Source: Piscicola geometra | Taxonomy: Eukaryota; Annelida; Clitellata; Hirudinida; Piscicolidae | Assembly (NCBI GenBank): GCA_943735955.1 | Contig: OX030957.1 | Location: 3,181,595 to 3,245,594 of the forward strand | Direction: 5' to 3' | Length of the DNA: 64,000 nt | Shown here: piece by piece, positions 54,600 through 64,000 of the stretch | Layout: the number at the start of each line of letters is the position of its first letter | Position numbering within the stretch: position 1 is the first letter of the stretch | Notes under the pieces: generated by a model | Database searches by the model: none | What the model saw: only the letters and a program-made list of their open reading frames with translations | What the model was told of the DNA's origin: nothing | Position numbers and translations under genes: made by a program

Positions 54600-54785
54600 A
54601 CAACCGGTCAAGTCGTAGGGAGAATTATGATTATTGTTTTTTCTGTTCACGGGGCTTAAGTTGATCTTGACGGCACCCATCTTCTCTCCAAGAAATGTCG
54701 GGAATCGAACCCACGAACTATGGTTATACCTCGCGAATTGTTGATTACGATATGTTACCAACTCAGCCACCCTAGAGAATATTGC
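54600..54785 (-). mobile_element. tRNA-derived SINE
   Basis: On the minus strand a perfect RNA polymerase III A box, TGGCTGAGTTGG (54769-54758), is followed about 46 bases later by a B box, GGTTCGATTCC (54711-54701). Acceptor-stem halves (TCTAGGG against bases after the B box) do not pair and the T stem is broken, so this is not a working tRNA. About 100 bases of non-tRNA body follow (gtgccgtcaagatcaacttaag), the structure expected of a tRNA-headed SINE. Boundaries are approximate and no target-site duplication was confirmed. It lies in the presumed 3' UTR or downstream flank of SORBS. Confidence 0.7.
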
Positions 54786-54892
54786 AGAATATTTCTTCCT
54801 CGCATCACTGCAGCCCATGGAACCCACGCACAGATGCACAAATGGCTTATTCACCTGCATGATGCACTCTAAGGCTTGCAAAGTCATCCTAA

Positions 54893-55000
54893 CCTCCAAG
54901 ACATCTCTTCTGCAAGACACCCAAAACATTTTCTTTCCAAGACATCTCTTCTGCAAGACACCCAAAAATGTCCTTTCCAAGACATCTCAGGAGGGTGAAG
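54893..55000. repeat. About 46-bp direct repeat, 2+ copies
   Basis: Ccaagacatctcttctgcaa begins two near-identical copies and a third partial copy, just downstream of the SORBS stop codon (55050), so in its 3' UTR. Confidence 0.85.
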
Positions 55001-55049
55001 ATGGAATAGAAACATGCAAAAGAACATTCTCTCCAATCCGAGATGGACC

Positions 55050-55218
55050 CTACAGAGCATGCACGTAGTTGCCAGGGAAGGTTCCGAACTGCTTGGTTGC
55101 CTCGTTGAAGCCGACGAACCAGCCGTCGGAGCACCTCTCCACCACGCACACCACGTCACCCTGTCGCAAACTCATCTCGTCGTCGTTGTGTGCTTCGTAA
55201 GCGTACAATGCCCTGCAT
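55050..55218 (-). other. SORBS third SH3 domain (last exon)
   Basis: [20 protein letters not shown], then DGWFVG and [10 protein letters not shown]. ALYxY, the acidic RT loop, the tryptophan pair region and the GxFPxNYV strand are all present. It closely resembles SH3-3 of CAP, including DDGWFVG-type and FGTFPGNYV motifs. The stop follows four residues later. Confidence 0.95.
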
Positions 55219-58200
55219 CTGTGTGGGTGGATGGGTGGATGTGGGTGGATGAGTAATTGGTAGGTGGGGGGATGGGGTGGGTGAGTAATTGGTGAGTGGG
55301 TGGGTCGGTTGATGACTGGGTGTGTTATTGGCAATGTCATTGAATGTTCATGTCAAAGGATTTGTTAATTTTAATGAAAAATATATTTTTATTTATAAAG
55401 ATCGGAACTGTTTGAGGCTCACTTGCTGATGACCTTGCCCTTCAAGCGCTCGATGATTTCCTGACTAGAGAAGAAGGGTGCTTTGGCGGAGGTCGCCTCA
55501 TGCCTTGTGTTCACTTTCCTTTGTGGATCGAGCAAAAAGCTTTCGTTTTTCGAATATAAATTGTCGTTCGTATTGTAGCTCTTTGCGTCGGAATAATTAT
55601 TTTTGCGCTCAGTTTCGACACCCAAATGCACCTCTGGTTCACTGCAGTTGTCCATGATGTCTCCTCTTTTCACCACAAAGGTTTGTCGCTTATTTTCTCC
55701 CAAAGGCACCCCTCTGGAGCCCCTTCTTCTGAACTCTCCCATGCCCCAACCCACCCTTGCCCCCTCTTGGCTTTTTGACGTTGCAACAGCATCTTCGTAG
55801 GATGGTCTAACACCTTGGTCTCCTTTCTCCCTCCCTCCTTGCTCCATCCCAAAAGGTTTTCCAGGCACTGTGACGTCATAGGTGTCGGAGAGGTCAGCTT
55901 CACTCTCGTAAAAGTCCGAGTCCCATGGCGAAGGCACCTGAGGTCCGTTCGAGGTGACCGAGTTGCAGCGGGAAGTCTTGCTGCTGCCTGAGAGCTCTGG
56001 AAGGTGGTGACTGACCATTATAATTGGTCGGGGTGGGCGCGAAGTTTGGGGAAGAGTATTTAAAGGTTCAGACGTTCGTTTAAATGGAGTCTTGAAATGG
56101 TTAATAATGAATCTTGTCAGTGTTTTCTATTCACTCAAAAAATAAATCTTATCCGAAAACCTGAAGTGGGAGTGGCAGAGGGCGGCAGTGGGATGACGAC
56201 TTGGACGTAGGATGAAGGAAAGAGACCCTGTTTGCCATCCAGTCGGCCCTCCATCCAGTTCTCATCCACCTTCCGCAACAGCACCACTTCGTCTCCCTGC
56301 CAATTAGTTGGTCATTTATGGGCTCGAATATAACGTTATTCAGTTGCCAATTATTCGACAGAGAAGATGGTTTTTCATAAATAAATTATTCTAGTCGAAT
56401 ATCTGCACTCCATCATTGTAGGAAACACCTTCTGAAGCGAGAGTTCCAAGGGGGTTCTTCCCACAAAGGGATGGGTGGCGACCACTCTGCCTTCTCTGCC
56501 TGCAGGCAAACGATCAGGATCCTCGTCCAGAGAGAGCAGCACCTGCAAGCGTTCATGCTGTGTCCTTTTGTTGGATAGTTTCCTCGATGCTTTTGTCGTT
56601 TCAGCATTGTCGTTATGTTCTTGTTTAATTAACTTTTTATAACTCTCGATAATCGTAATTATTTCAATAAAAAATAAAAATGGCTAAGAAATTCTGAAGA
56701 ACCCACTTGCACGTAGTTGGAGGGAAAGACGCCCACCTGACCCGCCATCTTGCCTTTGAACCAATTGGCGTCGATCTTGCGCAATATCGTCACCACTTCG
56801 CCCCTGTTCAGCGCCAGCTCACTAAGGGTGTGGTCGTTTCAGATTTAAAATTTCTTTTAGTTTTAATCGATTTGATTTGACTTTTTTTATTTAAATTTAA
56901 TTTGAGACTTCTTTTCAAACAAAGATTGAAGAGCTCTGAAAATAATTTGGGAAAATTATTAATTTACTGTGGGTGCTGTGGCTTGAAGGTGAAGAGAACC
57001 CTGGCTCTGCAAGTTGATTTGGGGACTGGAGGATGGGTGGAGGAAGAGGAAGAGGTGGAGGTAGAGGGCTGCATGTAGATCGAAGAGCGCTGGACACACC
57101 TTTGTGCGAGTAAGTGAGCGTTTGCAAGATTGGACTTCCAGATTTTAAGTGCTTATTCGTGAACATGAGTTTAAAGAAATAAAAACATGTATTTAATTCC
57201 ATACAAATAAAAATAGGACCCACTTTTATAAGATAATATTAATCATACAAACTAGTAATTATCAATAATCTACAACACTGAAGTGAAAAGTGGTGAAGTA
57301 TGTGGCAGTACCTGTCTGCAGCACTCTTCCTGTCCTTCTGCTTCTGCCTCAGTCGCAGTCTTTCTTCCTCTGCGTCCAGCCTCTTCTGGTGTGCATTGGA
57401 GGGGTGAACTATTCGACGTTGAGTCGGAAACTTTGGTGCTTAACATAAAGAGAGAACAAGCGGTGTTCAGTTGATAAGAAATTGAAAGCCTGCTGAAAGG
57501 CGTGAGATTTCAAAGTCAAACGTTTGCAGCTTCCTATGGAGGTGCATTTATTTTTATAATCTGTTCAGAGTAAATAAACACGGATGCTTGATTAATACAT
57601 ATGATTCTAATAAATTACCAGACGCATATTCCTTATCTCTTCTTTATTTTTATACTTCTGCATGTCTGTGGGAATTGGTTTTTATATCATCAAAAGTTGT
57701 ATTACCCAAGAGTTATAAAACTGATTTATTGCAGTAACATACTCAATGAATAGTCACCTTCAAAAGGCTCCTATTTTAAAAGAATTTTTAATATTTTCTA
57801 TAAAAATAATTTAAAAAGTAAGATTTGAAAAATTGAATGAAAAGCATTGAAATTGCGAACCGCTCATAAAGTTGCTGCTGCTGTTGAATTCGTTCTTCTT
57901 CGCATCTCTTCTGCGATAATCAACCTCCGCATCACTCGCGATCCTTGCAGCGCTTTGATTTAATGAGAAATATTTAAAAAAACTATTTGAATCTAATCTT
58001 TTTAAACAGAGTTTTTGACTGCAATTGAAGCATCTCTTGCATGCTGGTCGACTCTTAAAGAAATGTCGTAAATCTAAAAAATTCTAAGACGATCACGGAG
58101 TATATAAACAAACCTCGAAGGGTGTGTAGTTATCTGTAAATGGGAATATTGCTCATGAATTAGACTCAAACATTCTACCGGGCATACAGCCATACATTGA

Positions 58201-61200
58201 TAAATGATTTCAACGCCTCTGATTTGAAACTCATTTCAGATTAATTGCTTCCAAACTTCTTCTTATTGCATTGGCACACCCACTAACGCTAACTCGAACC
58301 CATTACAAATACTACGAATGAGTGGATGATTAAGGCAGCAGACCTTTGAGTTGCCTTCTTGAAAGGCTTGTTGCACTGAAACAGACCTGAGTGAGAAGGA
58401 TTTGAGCCGATTATAACTTTTAATTCATAAGTAACTTTTTATAACTGATATTGACGAAGTACTAGGATTCGTACTAGGAAGCGTTCATTGCTTATTTGCT
58501 GAAGAGTGCAACTCAAACCTTTCCGTGGGATCTTTCTCCTCCGGATTGCTCCCATCTGGAATTATAACACACAACTATGTTTGCAATTTTAAAAACTTCA
58601 TTAAATTGTTTTATTTGTGAACTTGGAACTACTTTTAAAACAATCTTCGAAAAAGAAACAACGTCAGACACGCACACCTCTTGCGTTGGTGTGGACTGCC
58701 TTGTTTCGATGTGTGTTTTCGGCGTTTGTAGTCTAAAAATAAAAAGGAATTGTTCATTTCCAAATATAGGCATGATTTCATGCCCTATCACCTATACCAT
58801 TCATGAAGCATCGACAGATTTATCTCTCGTAAACCATCGTTACGAGTAAAAGGCTAAAAATAATACGAAAACTTGAATTTTTCTCAAGTTAAATAGCGAA
58901 ATGTTATATTTTTTAAGAATTTTTTTAATTTTGATAAAAAAATGTGAGATTAAACTTACTGGGCTTTTGTTGCCTTCAGGTTGTTTTCTGACTGAGGATG
59001 AGATCTCAATGTAGGACTGAGGCACGTACGCTTGACGAGGGTCCATGGCACAGTTCGCCAATGATTTGGCCCTGGGTCTTTCTTGGCCTGAGTTGCAGCT
59101 TGGATAAAACCCTAGAGGAGATGGAAAATCATTTTAAAGTAATAGTTTAAATTATATATATATATATTCAGTTGAAAGAAGGTCGAAATTCTGGGTAAAA
59201 CCTCTTGATGGTTGCTTGTTTCGTTGGTCTGCATGAAGGAGCTTCGAAGGGAGGAAGGAAGAGGGATCGATGAATAAACGGAGAATCAAACAGCGTGCAT
59301 ATAAAATGGTGTTTGTGTTGTTTGACTAATTGACGAACAGTAAAGAAAACTGAAAAGAACTCAAACAAGCAGGAAGCGAACACATCAAAGACCAGATGTT
59401 TGCATTCAAAGAAAGTGCTTGGCTGCTTAAATACTTGAAATAAAAACAACAAATTCTTCGAGAGCGTGAACGAAACTTTCCTGACCTCATGGCAGTCTAG
59501 GTCGCCGCTGTGGCAGTCTTCTGCGAGGCTGTTTTTCTTGATAACTTCGTACGCGTTAGTGGAAATAGTGTGGTTAATGCTGTTGGTGTAGTTGATTTGG
59601 TTGGTGTAGTTGATATCTTTGTTGTTGGTGTTGTTGATATTGGTTTTGTTGTTGTTGTTGTTGATAATGTTTCTTTGATGTTTGTAGCTACCCTTGTCAC
59701 TGGAATTCTCATAGTCGTAGTCAGAAAATCCATTTGAGCAAGAACTGTAGCTTCTGGGCGTGTTGAATTTGGAGTTGAACTTCAAGAAGTCTTCCTTTGA
59801 AAAGTCTCTGTTCCTTCTGTGCAAAAGCCTTCCGTTGTTGCTGTTGTGGTTGTTGTTGCTACTGTTGCTCTTGCTGTTGTGGTTGTTGGTGCTATTGTTG
59901 TTGTTGTTGTCATGGTGGAGAAAGCGTGAGGGAGAGTTGGTGGCGCTGTGAGTACTTGTCTCGATGATGCCCTCGAACTGACTCAGACGGCTTCTCACGT
60001 GACCTTTTGCCACTTCCGCTGTGGAGGAAGAGGTGGGTAGATGAGTGAGTAAGTGGGTGGTTTGCGTACTTTAAAAAAAAAAAAATCTTTTTTTTCTAAA
60101 TAAAACGTAAAACAAAATTTGAGTTGTGAACTTTTTTTAAAGATGAAATACTTTGGAAAGCCCAGACGATAATTGTGAGTTCTTGAAAGTTTCGAGAAAA
60201 GGCAAATTAGTCTTTTAAACTTTAAAAAATTAAACTTAGTAAGCAGTGCTATGAGCGGAAGTAATTGAAGATGTAAAAAGAAATTTCAAAACTATTTTTG
60301 AGTGCAAGCCGATTTCCTTAAAAGTTAAGACATTTGCTTTTAAAGAAAAAAGTTCTTAAAACTTTATTCGTTTTTTAGCGTTTTTTGAACTCCCAAGTAA
60401 TGGCTCAAAAAATGTGTATGCAAGAAGCCGTGTGCATGAACTGCAACAACATTAGGAACTCAAGATCTACTTAGAGAGGCAAGTAAATCAATTGAAAAGG
60501 AGGTTAAAAAGTGAACTTTAATTTGTGCGAAATGCTACACCGACTTTATTACCTGACTGGCTGTTCGGCAAGTCAGCATCGCTCTGGTCTTTGTTGTTGT
60601 TGATAATGTTGTTGTTGTTGTTGGTGTTGTTGGTGTTATTGGTATTGGTGTTGCTATTGTTGTGGCTGTTGTTGTTGATGTTGTTGTTTGTGGTGTTGAT
60701 ACTTGGAGTGTTATTGTTTTGAACATTGTTTACATCGCTGTTCTTCTGTCTATAAAATCCAGTTTTTTCAGTTTCCAAAGTGTTGTTGTTGTTTATGTTG
60801 AACGTGTTTCTGTTGAAGTTTTTGTCAGAATTTCTATTCTCATTGCTTGCAATGCTTCTACAACCCTTTTGGAGTTCTTCTTGTTCTGTAAATAAAAAAT
60901 ATATAAATTCAGTCGTGACTCTAAATTTAGTTCCAGAATAAATTTAAAGTTAGCAATAACAATAATATTATTTTTCCAAAGTTGAAACACAAGTGTAAGA
61001 AATGATCTTTAGGGGAATGCTGGAAGGTACCGAAGTGTTTTTGAAGAACTGGAGCCTCTTGGAAGGAAGGTGTGATTGAGCGGCTGGAGAGGGGAGAATT
61101 TTCGTAAGAAGAGAATTGAAGGAAGTGTTGTTGTGGTGGGTTGTGTTGTTGTGGTGGGTTGTGTTGTTGTGGTGGGTTGTGTTGTTGTGGTGGGTTGTGT

Positions 61201-64000
61201 TGTTGTGGTGGGTGCTGTTGTTGTGGTGGGTTGTGTTGTGGGTGGTGGTGATGTTGTGGTGGGTGGTGTTGTTGTGGTGGTGGGTTGTGTTGTAGGTGGT
61301 GGTGATGTTGTAGGGGTGGGTGCTGTTGTCGTTGTTGATAGTGTTGTTGTGGTGGGTGTTGTAGTCGGGGATGTTGTGGTCGTAGGTTGTTTCGTTGGGG
61401 GAAGTGGGGCTGTGGTCTGTGTTGTGATATGTGTTGTGGTAATGGTGGGTGTTGTTGATGTTGTTGTGTAGGTGAGTGCTGTTGTGGTGAGTGGTGTTGT
61501 GTTGGTTGTGCAAAGTGTGGTCGTGGGTTGCTTTGTTGTGTGTATTGTAGGGGTAGAGGTTGTGTTGGTGGTGGGCGGTGTTGTGGTGAAGGATTGTTTC
61601 GTGATGGTGGGTTGTTGTGTGGCAGTGGGTGGTGTTGTTGGGGTGTGTATTGAGATCGTGGATGCAGTTGTGGGTTGTGTTGTGATAGGTGGTTTTGTGG
61701 TTGGTGTTGTTGTGAGGGTAGTTGTTGCGGTTGATGGTGTTGTGAAGGGTAGATGGAAGGCTTGCTCGTGGACGTCGTTAAAATGCTGATTGAGCGTGTT
61801 GAAGACATTCTAGGAGGAATTGTCAGACTAGCTTTTTCGTTTGAGTTTGCAGGTGGGATGCCATAATCAGCATGGCTGGATGGTCTAAAGACGGCTTGGT
61901 GCTTTGTAGGTGCATGACTGTCTAGAAGCTTTGAAAGGCTTGTGGAAGGCATGTGATGAGCAGTTGAAGAAGTTGAACTGGTGTTGTGGATGGCATCGTT
62001 TGATGCAAGAGAACTGTGATGGCTGGAGGAAACTAATTGAGATTGAGTTGTAAGAGGATACAAGTTGAGTGTTTTGCAAGAAATTTTTGAAATTTGAGAT
62101 ACTTTTGAAAAACCGTTAAACTTTGCTTCTTGGTCCGTTTGTGACTTGGTGCTGGTTGCATTCAAAGAATGGCCAGTTACAGAAGTTGAAGGCGACTCTG
62201 GAAGCTCGAAGTTGACGGACTTTTGGACCTTCATTGCAGGTCTACAAACTTTCTCTGCACGTTCAAAAGTAAGAATAATTTCTAAGAAACTAATCTATTT
62301 TTTCTTTTTTCTTCAGTCTATTTCATCACTAGCAGCGTAATTGTCTTTACTTACTTAATCATTTTCATCGAAAATAGGAAAATAAATCTTCAAACTTTCT
62401 CTCGCATCTAGAGCTGCCTCACTACTGAAACATAACTCTCGTAGCAAACAAAGATCGTTCATGATGAAAGTGATAAATGAGTTCAAACTTAAAAAACCAT
62501 GTTGAAGATAAACGCCCGCAAAGCAATAATAAAATGAGATTGTAGGATGCTCTACGCTTGGAGGGCAAGTTGCTCAAGAAACTAGTGAAGAACAAAGCAA
62601 TGCAAAGTTCTAATGGTCTCGAGAACACGCCTCAAACTAACCAAGAAAGGGGTGGTTGTTTGTCGGGAAGGCTCAAGCTTCCATGTAGATCAAGTTCTTC
62701 CTGGAAACCAAATATTGTTGCTTTGAGGCTGTTTCGTATGGAAGTTGAGATAACAGTTGCCAAGGTTTAACGACTCTGAATCAGTTTAAGAGATGAATCT
62801 GTTGCGCAAGTGTTATGATCTTGTCTTTTGAGCGTCTTTATGATACGTGGTGCTGATGAGTGTTTGGCAAATAACACTTTTCCTTTCATCCTCCTTTGTT
62901 AGAACTTTTGTTTTTGCAGTGGTGTCTGGTAAGATCGAATACAACTCAGATCCAGGCAATACACCAGAGGCATATGTATTGCCTGAATCTGATGACGAAT
63001 GACAAACGTGTTCAAACGTTCGTAAAAGCATTGAAAAAATAGCGGAAGCCTGAAATACATCGCATCGGAACGTGATATTCGCACAATCTCGGATTGCCGA
63101 TGGACCATCTGTCTTGCTGCGTCAGCAAAAAAATGTGGAGTATGTGGCTGAGAGCGTGGAATGAATTACCAAAGACTGTGCTTCCAATTAGCACTTCGAA
63201 GCTCATTTCAAAGGCCGAAGAAACTCAAAGCATTTCAGTATTGGTGCTCTTAGAGTGATTAATAGATCTTCAAAATCAATTAAAAGTAATTTAATGAGTT
63301 TACATTTTAAATCCCAATTTTTGGTATTAATTATTTTTAATTTCGAATAGAATTTTAAAATCTAAATAGTATTGAAGCTCTCACGAAGCTGGCTTCTGAT
63401 GCATTTTAAAGCTTTTACAGCCTTTAAAGCTCTGTGGGATGTTGCTTGCATGCGTTGTTTTTAAAAGGTGGCATAATCGAGTGAATGTTTTGCTACTCTG
63501 GAAACTACAAATTATAGTCTACAATTCATGACGTTTATTCTAATTTATAAAACTTTCCTATAAATGTTCAAGGATTTTATCTTTGGTAGCAAAATATTTT
63601 TTTCATACTTTAATAAACTTCAATTTGAGATGACGTTGTAAGGAACAGGTTTCTAGAATTTAAAAAGTATCAAGTTTCAATGGCAGGCAGTTTTCTCAGC
63701 AAAGGTTCAAGAAAACAAGCTAATGACTAACCACCACGAACTTCAAGAGCCTGGGAAACGAAAAAAACCTCTTCACAGCAAATGAATGGTCTATAACAGT
63801 TATAAGAGTTACTCTAGAAATGTAATTTTACGAATCTAATAACAAATAAGGAATTAAAATAAAACTGAAAAACTAGGAGCGAAAGCTTAAACGACTGGTA
63901 AACAACTGGATGATGGCTTACAAACTGCTTTATATACTCGCCAGACTTCTCTCTGGATGATGCATCGGCCGGTATATTGGAAGGTTTCCTTTTTAAAGAG
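55050..64000 (-). CDS. SORBS: Sorbin and SH3 domain (SORBS/CAP/vinexin) adaptor, 3' part
   Basis: Eighteen exons read from the right: 64000..63922 (partial), 63750..63732, 62254..61031, 60885..60553, 60018..59486, 59241..59202, 59087..58960, 58732..58678, 58555..58519, 58386..58344, 57910..57861, 57380..57312, 57006..56968, 56821..56707, 56542..56429, 56296..56161, 55996..55423, 55218..55050 (TAG). Phases agree at every junction, giving 1251 visible residues. Three C-terminal SH3 domains, with SH3-1 and SH3-2 close together and SH3-3 separate after a linker, are the family signature. RSRLSQFE and PRAKSLANC resemble VKSRILQYE and KSKSMPNLG of CAP. A Gln/Glu/Arg helix ([12 protein letters not shown] then [14 protein letters not shown]) precedes SH3-1. 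The family binds vinculin and Cbl at focal adhesions. The SoHo domain and start are beyond the window. The two rightmost exons are the least sure. Confidence 0.85.
56161..56500 (-). other. SORBS second SH3 domain (two exons)
   Basis: [20 protein letters not shown] joins in phase 0 to [20 protein letters not shown] and [12 protein letters not shown]. All binding-surface positions look intact. Confidence 0.92.
56707..57006 (-). other. SORBS first SH3 domain (two exons)
   Basis: [13 protein letters not shown] (57006..56968) joins in phase 2 to [20 protein letters not shown] and [10 protein letters not shown] (56821..56707). The intron falls in the RT loop. Confidence 0.92.
60553..62254 (-). other. 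SORBS Asn-, Pro-, Gln- and His-rich exons
   Basis: Exon 62254..61031 encodes about 408 residues starting [15 protein letters not shown], then Ser/Thr-rich, then long Pro/Gln/His/Asn. Its end carries near-exact copies of a five-residue PPQQHN-type unit (61125-61480). Exon 60885..60553 is mostly Asn. Both keep phase 1 at each end. These are disordered linkers; Pro-rich segments could be SH3 ligands, which is inference. Confidence 0.8.
62255..63731 (-). other. Long SORBS intron with element remnants
   Basis: About 1.5 kb, AT-rich. It holds a 17-bp near-perfect inverted repeat (62946-62962 and 62976-62992, 13-base loop) and a plus-strand stretch at 63120-63255 resembling the end of a LINE reverse transcriptase ([10 protein letters not shown]). 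No SORBS exon was recognised. Confidence 0.45.

Larger units (their letters stand above)
52416..55049. other. Convergent spacer between MYO9 and SORBS
   Basis: Contains the 3' UTRs of both genes and no accepted coding exon. AT-rich, with poly-T stretches after the myosin stop, a 21-bp array (52845-53265), a CATTCATGCATG-rich stretch (53530-53645) and a tRNA-derived SINE (about 54600-54785). A 78-codon minus-strand frame at 53855-54091 has no recognisable features. Confidence 0.6.

Noticed and set aside
54701..54780. Functional tRNA gene
   Set aside because: A and B boxes are perfect, but acceptor and T stems do not pair, so a SINE head is the better reading.
57852..57960. Apparent one-base frameshift in a SORBS linker exon
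   Set aside because: Upstream bases look protein-like in another frame, but using the acceptor at 57910 gives consistent phases across five neighbouring exons without any frameshift.

Overview
The window is animal nuclear DNA. Genes are split into many short exons with GT-AG introns, and introns and spacers are packed with microsatellites and minisatellites ((AC)n, (GT)n, (GATGAT)n, CCA/CAA arrays). The three recognisable genes are bilaterian families: ANKHD1/ANKRD17 (Drosophila mask), class IX unconventional myosin, and a SORBS (CAP/ArgBP2/vinexin) adaptor. Long Asn, His, Gln and Ser runs in the proteins and the absence of insect or vertebrate traits suggest a spiralian such as an annelid (leech-like) or mollusc. 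That placement is a guess. No prokaryotic, organellar, rRNA or CRISPR features are visible.

Layout. 1-4628: repeat-rich flank with no convincing gene. 4629-5761, minus: the first two coding exons of an apparently undescribed type II transmembrane collagen-like protein that runs off to the left. 8770-26128, plus: a complete 22-exon ANKHD1/mask gene, 3549 residues, with 15+10 ankyrin repeats and one KH domain; every splice phase was checked. 26675-27335, minus: 2-3 exons of an unrecognised small gene whose 3' end interleaves with that of mask. 28123-52415, plus: a class IX myosin in about 41 exons, about 2421 residues (RA, motor, three IQ, long acidic/basic tail, C1, RhoGAP). 52416-55049: convergent spacer with a 21-bp AT-rich array and a tRNA-derived SINE. 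55050-64000, minus: the 3' part of a SORBS gene (18 exons seen, 1251 residues visible) ending in three SH3 domains; its start and SoHo domain lie outside.

Mask is a scaffold/RNA-binding cofactor (Hippo/Yorkie and receptor tyrosine kinase signalling in flies), myosin IX is a motorised RhoGAP that turns RhoA off, and SORBS proteins link actin to focal adhesions. The last two both act on actin and Rho, but adjacency alone does not show that they work together.

The most striking non-gene signal is intron architecture. In mask and myosin IX, and in the small gene at 26.7-27.2 kb, many introns begin with a G/T-rich repeat and end with a complementary A/C-rich repeat, so that the two splice sites could be brought together by RNA pairing. 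The SORBS introns mostly lack this.
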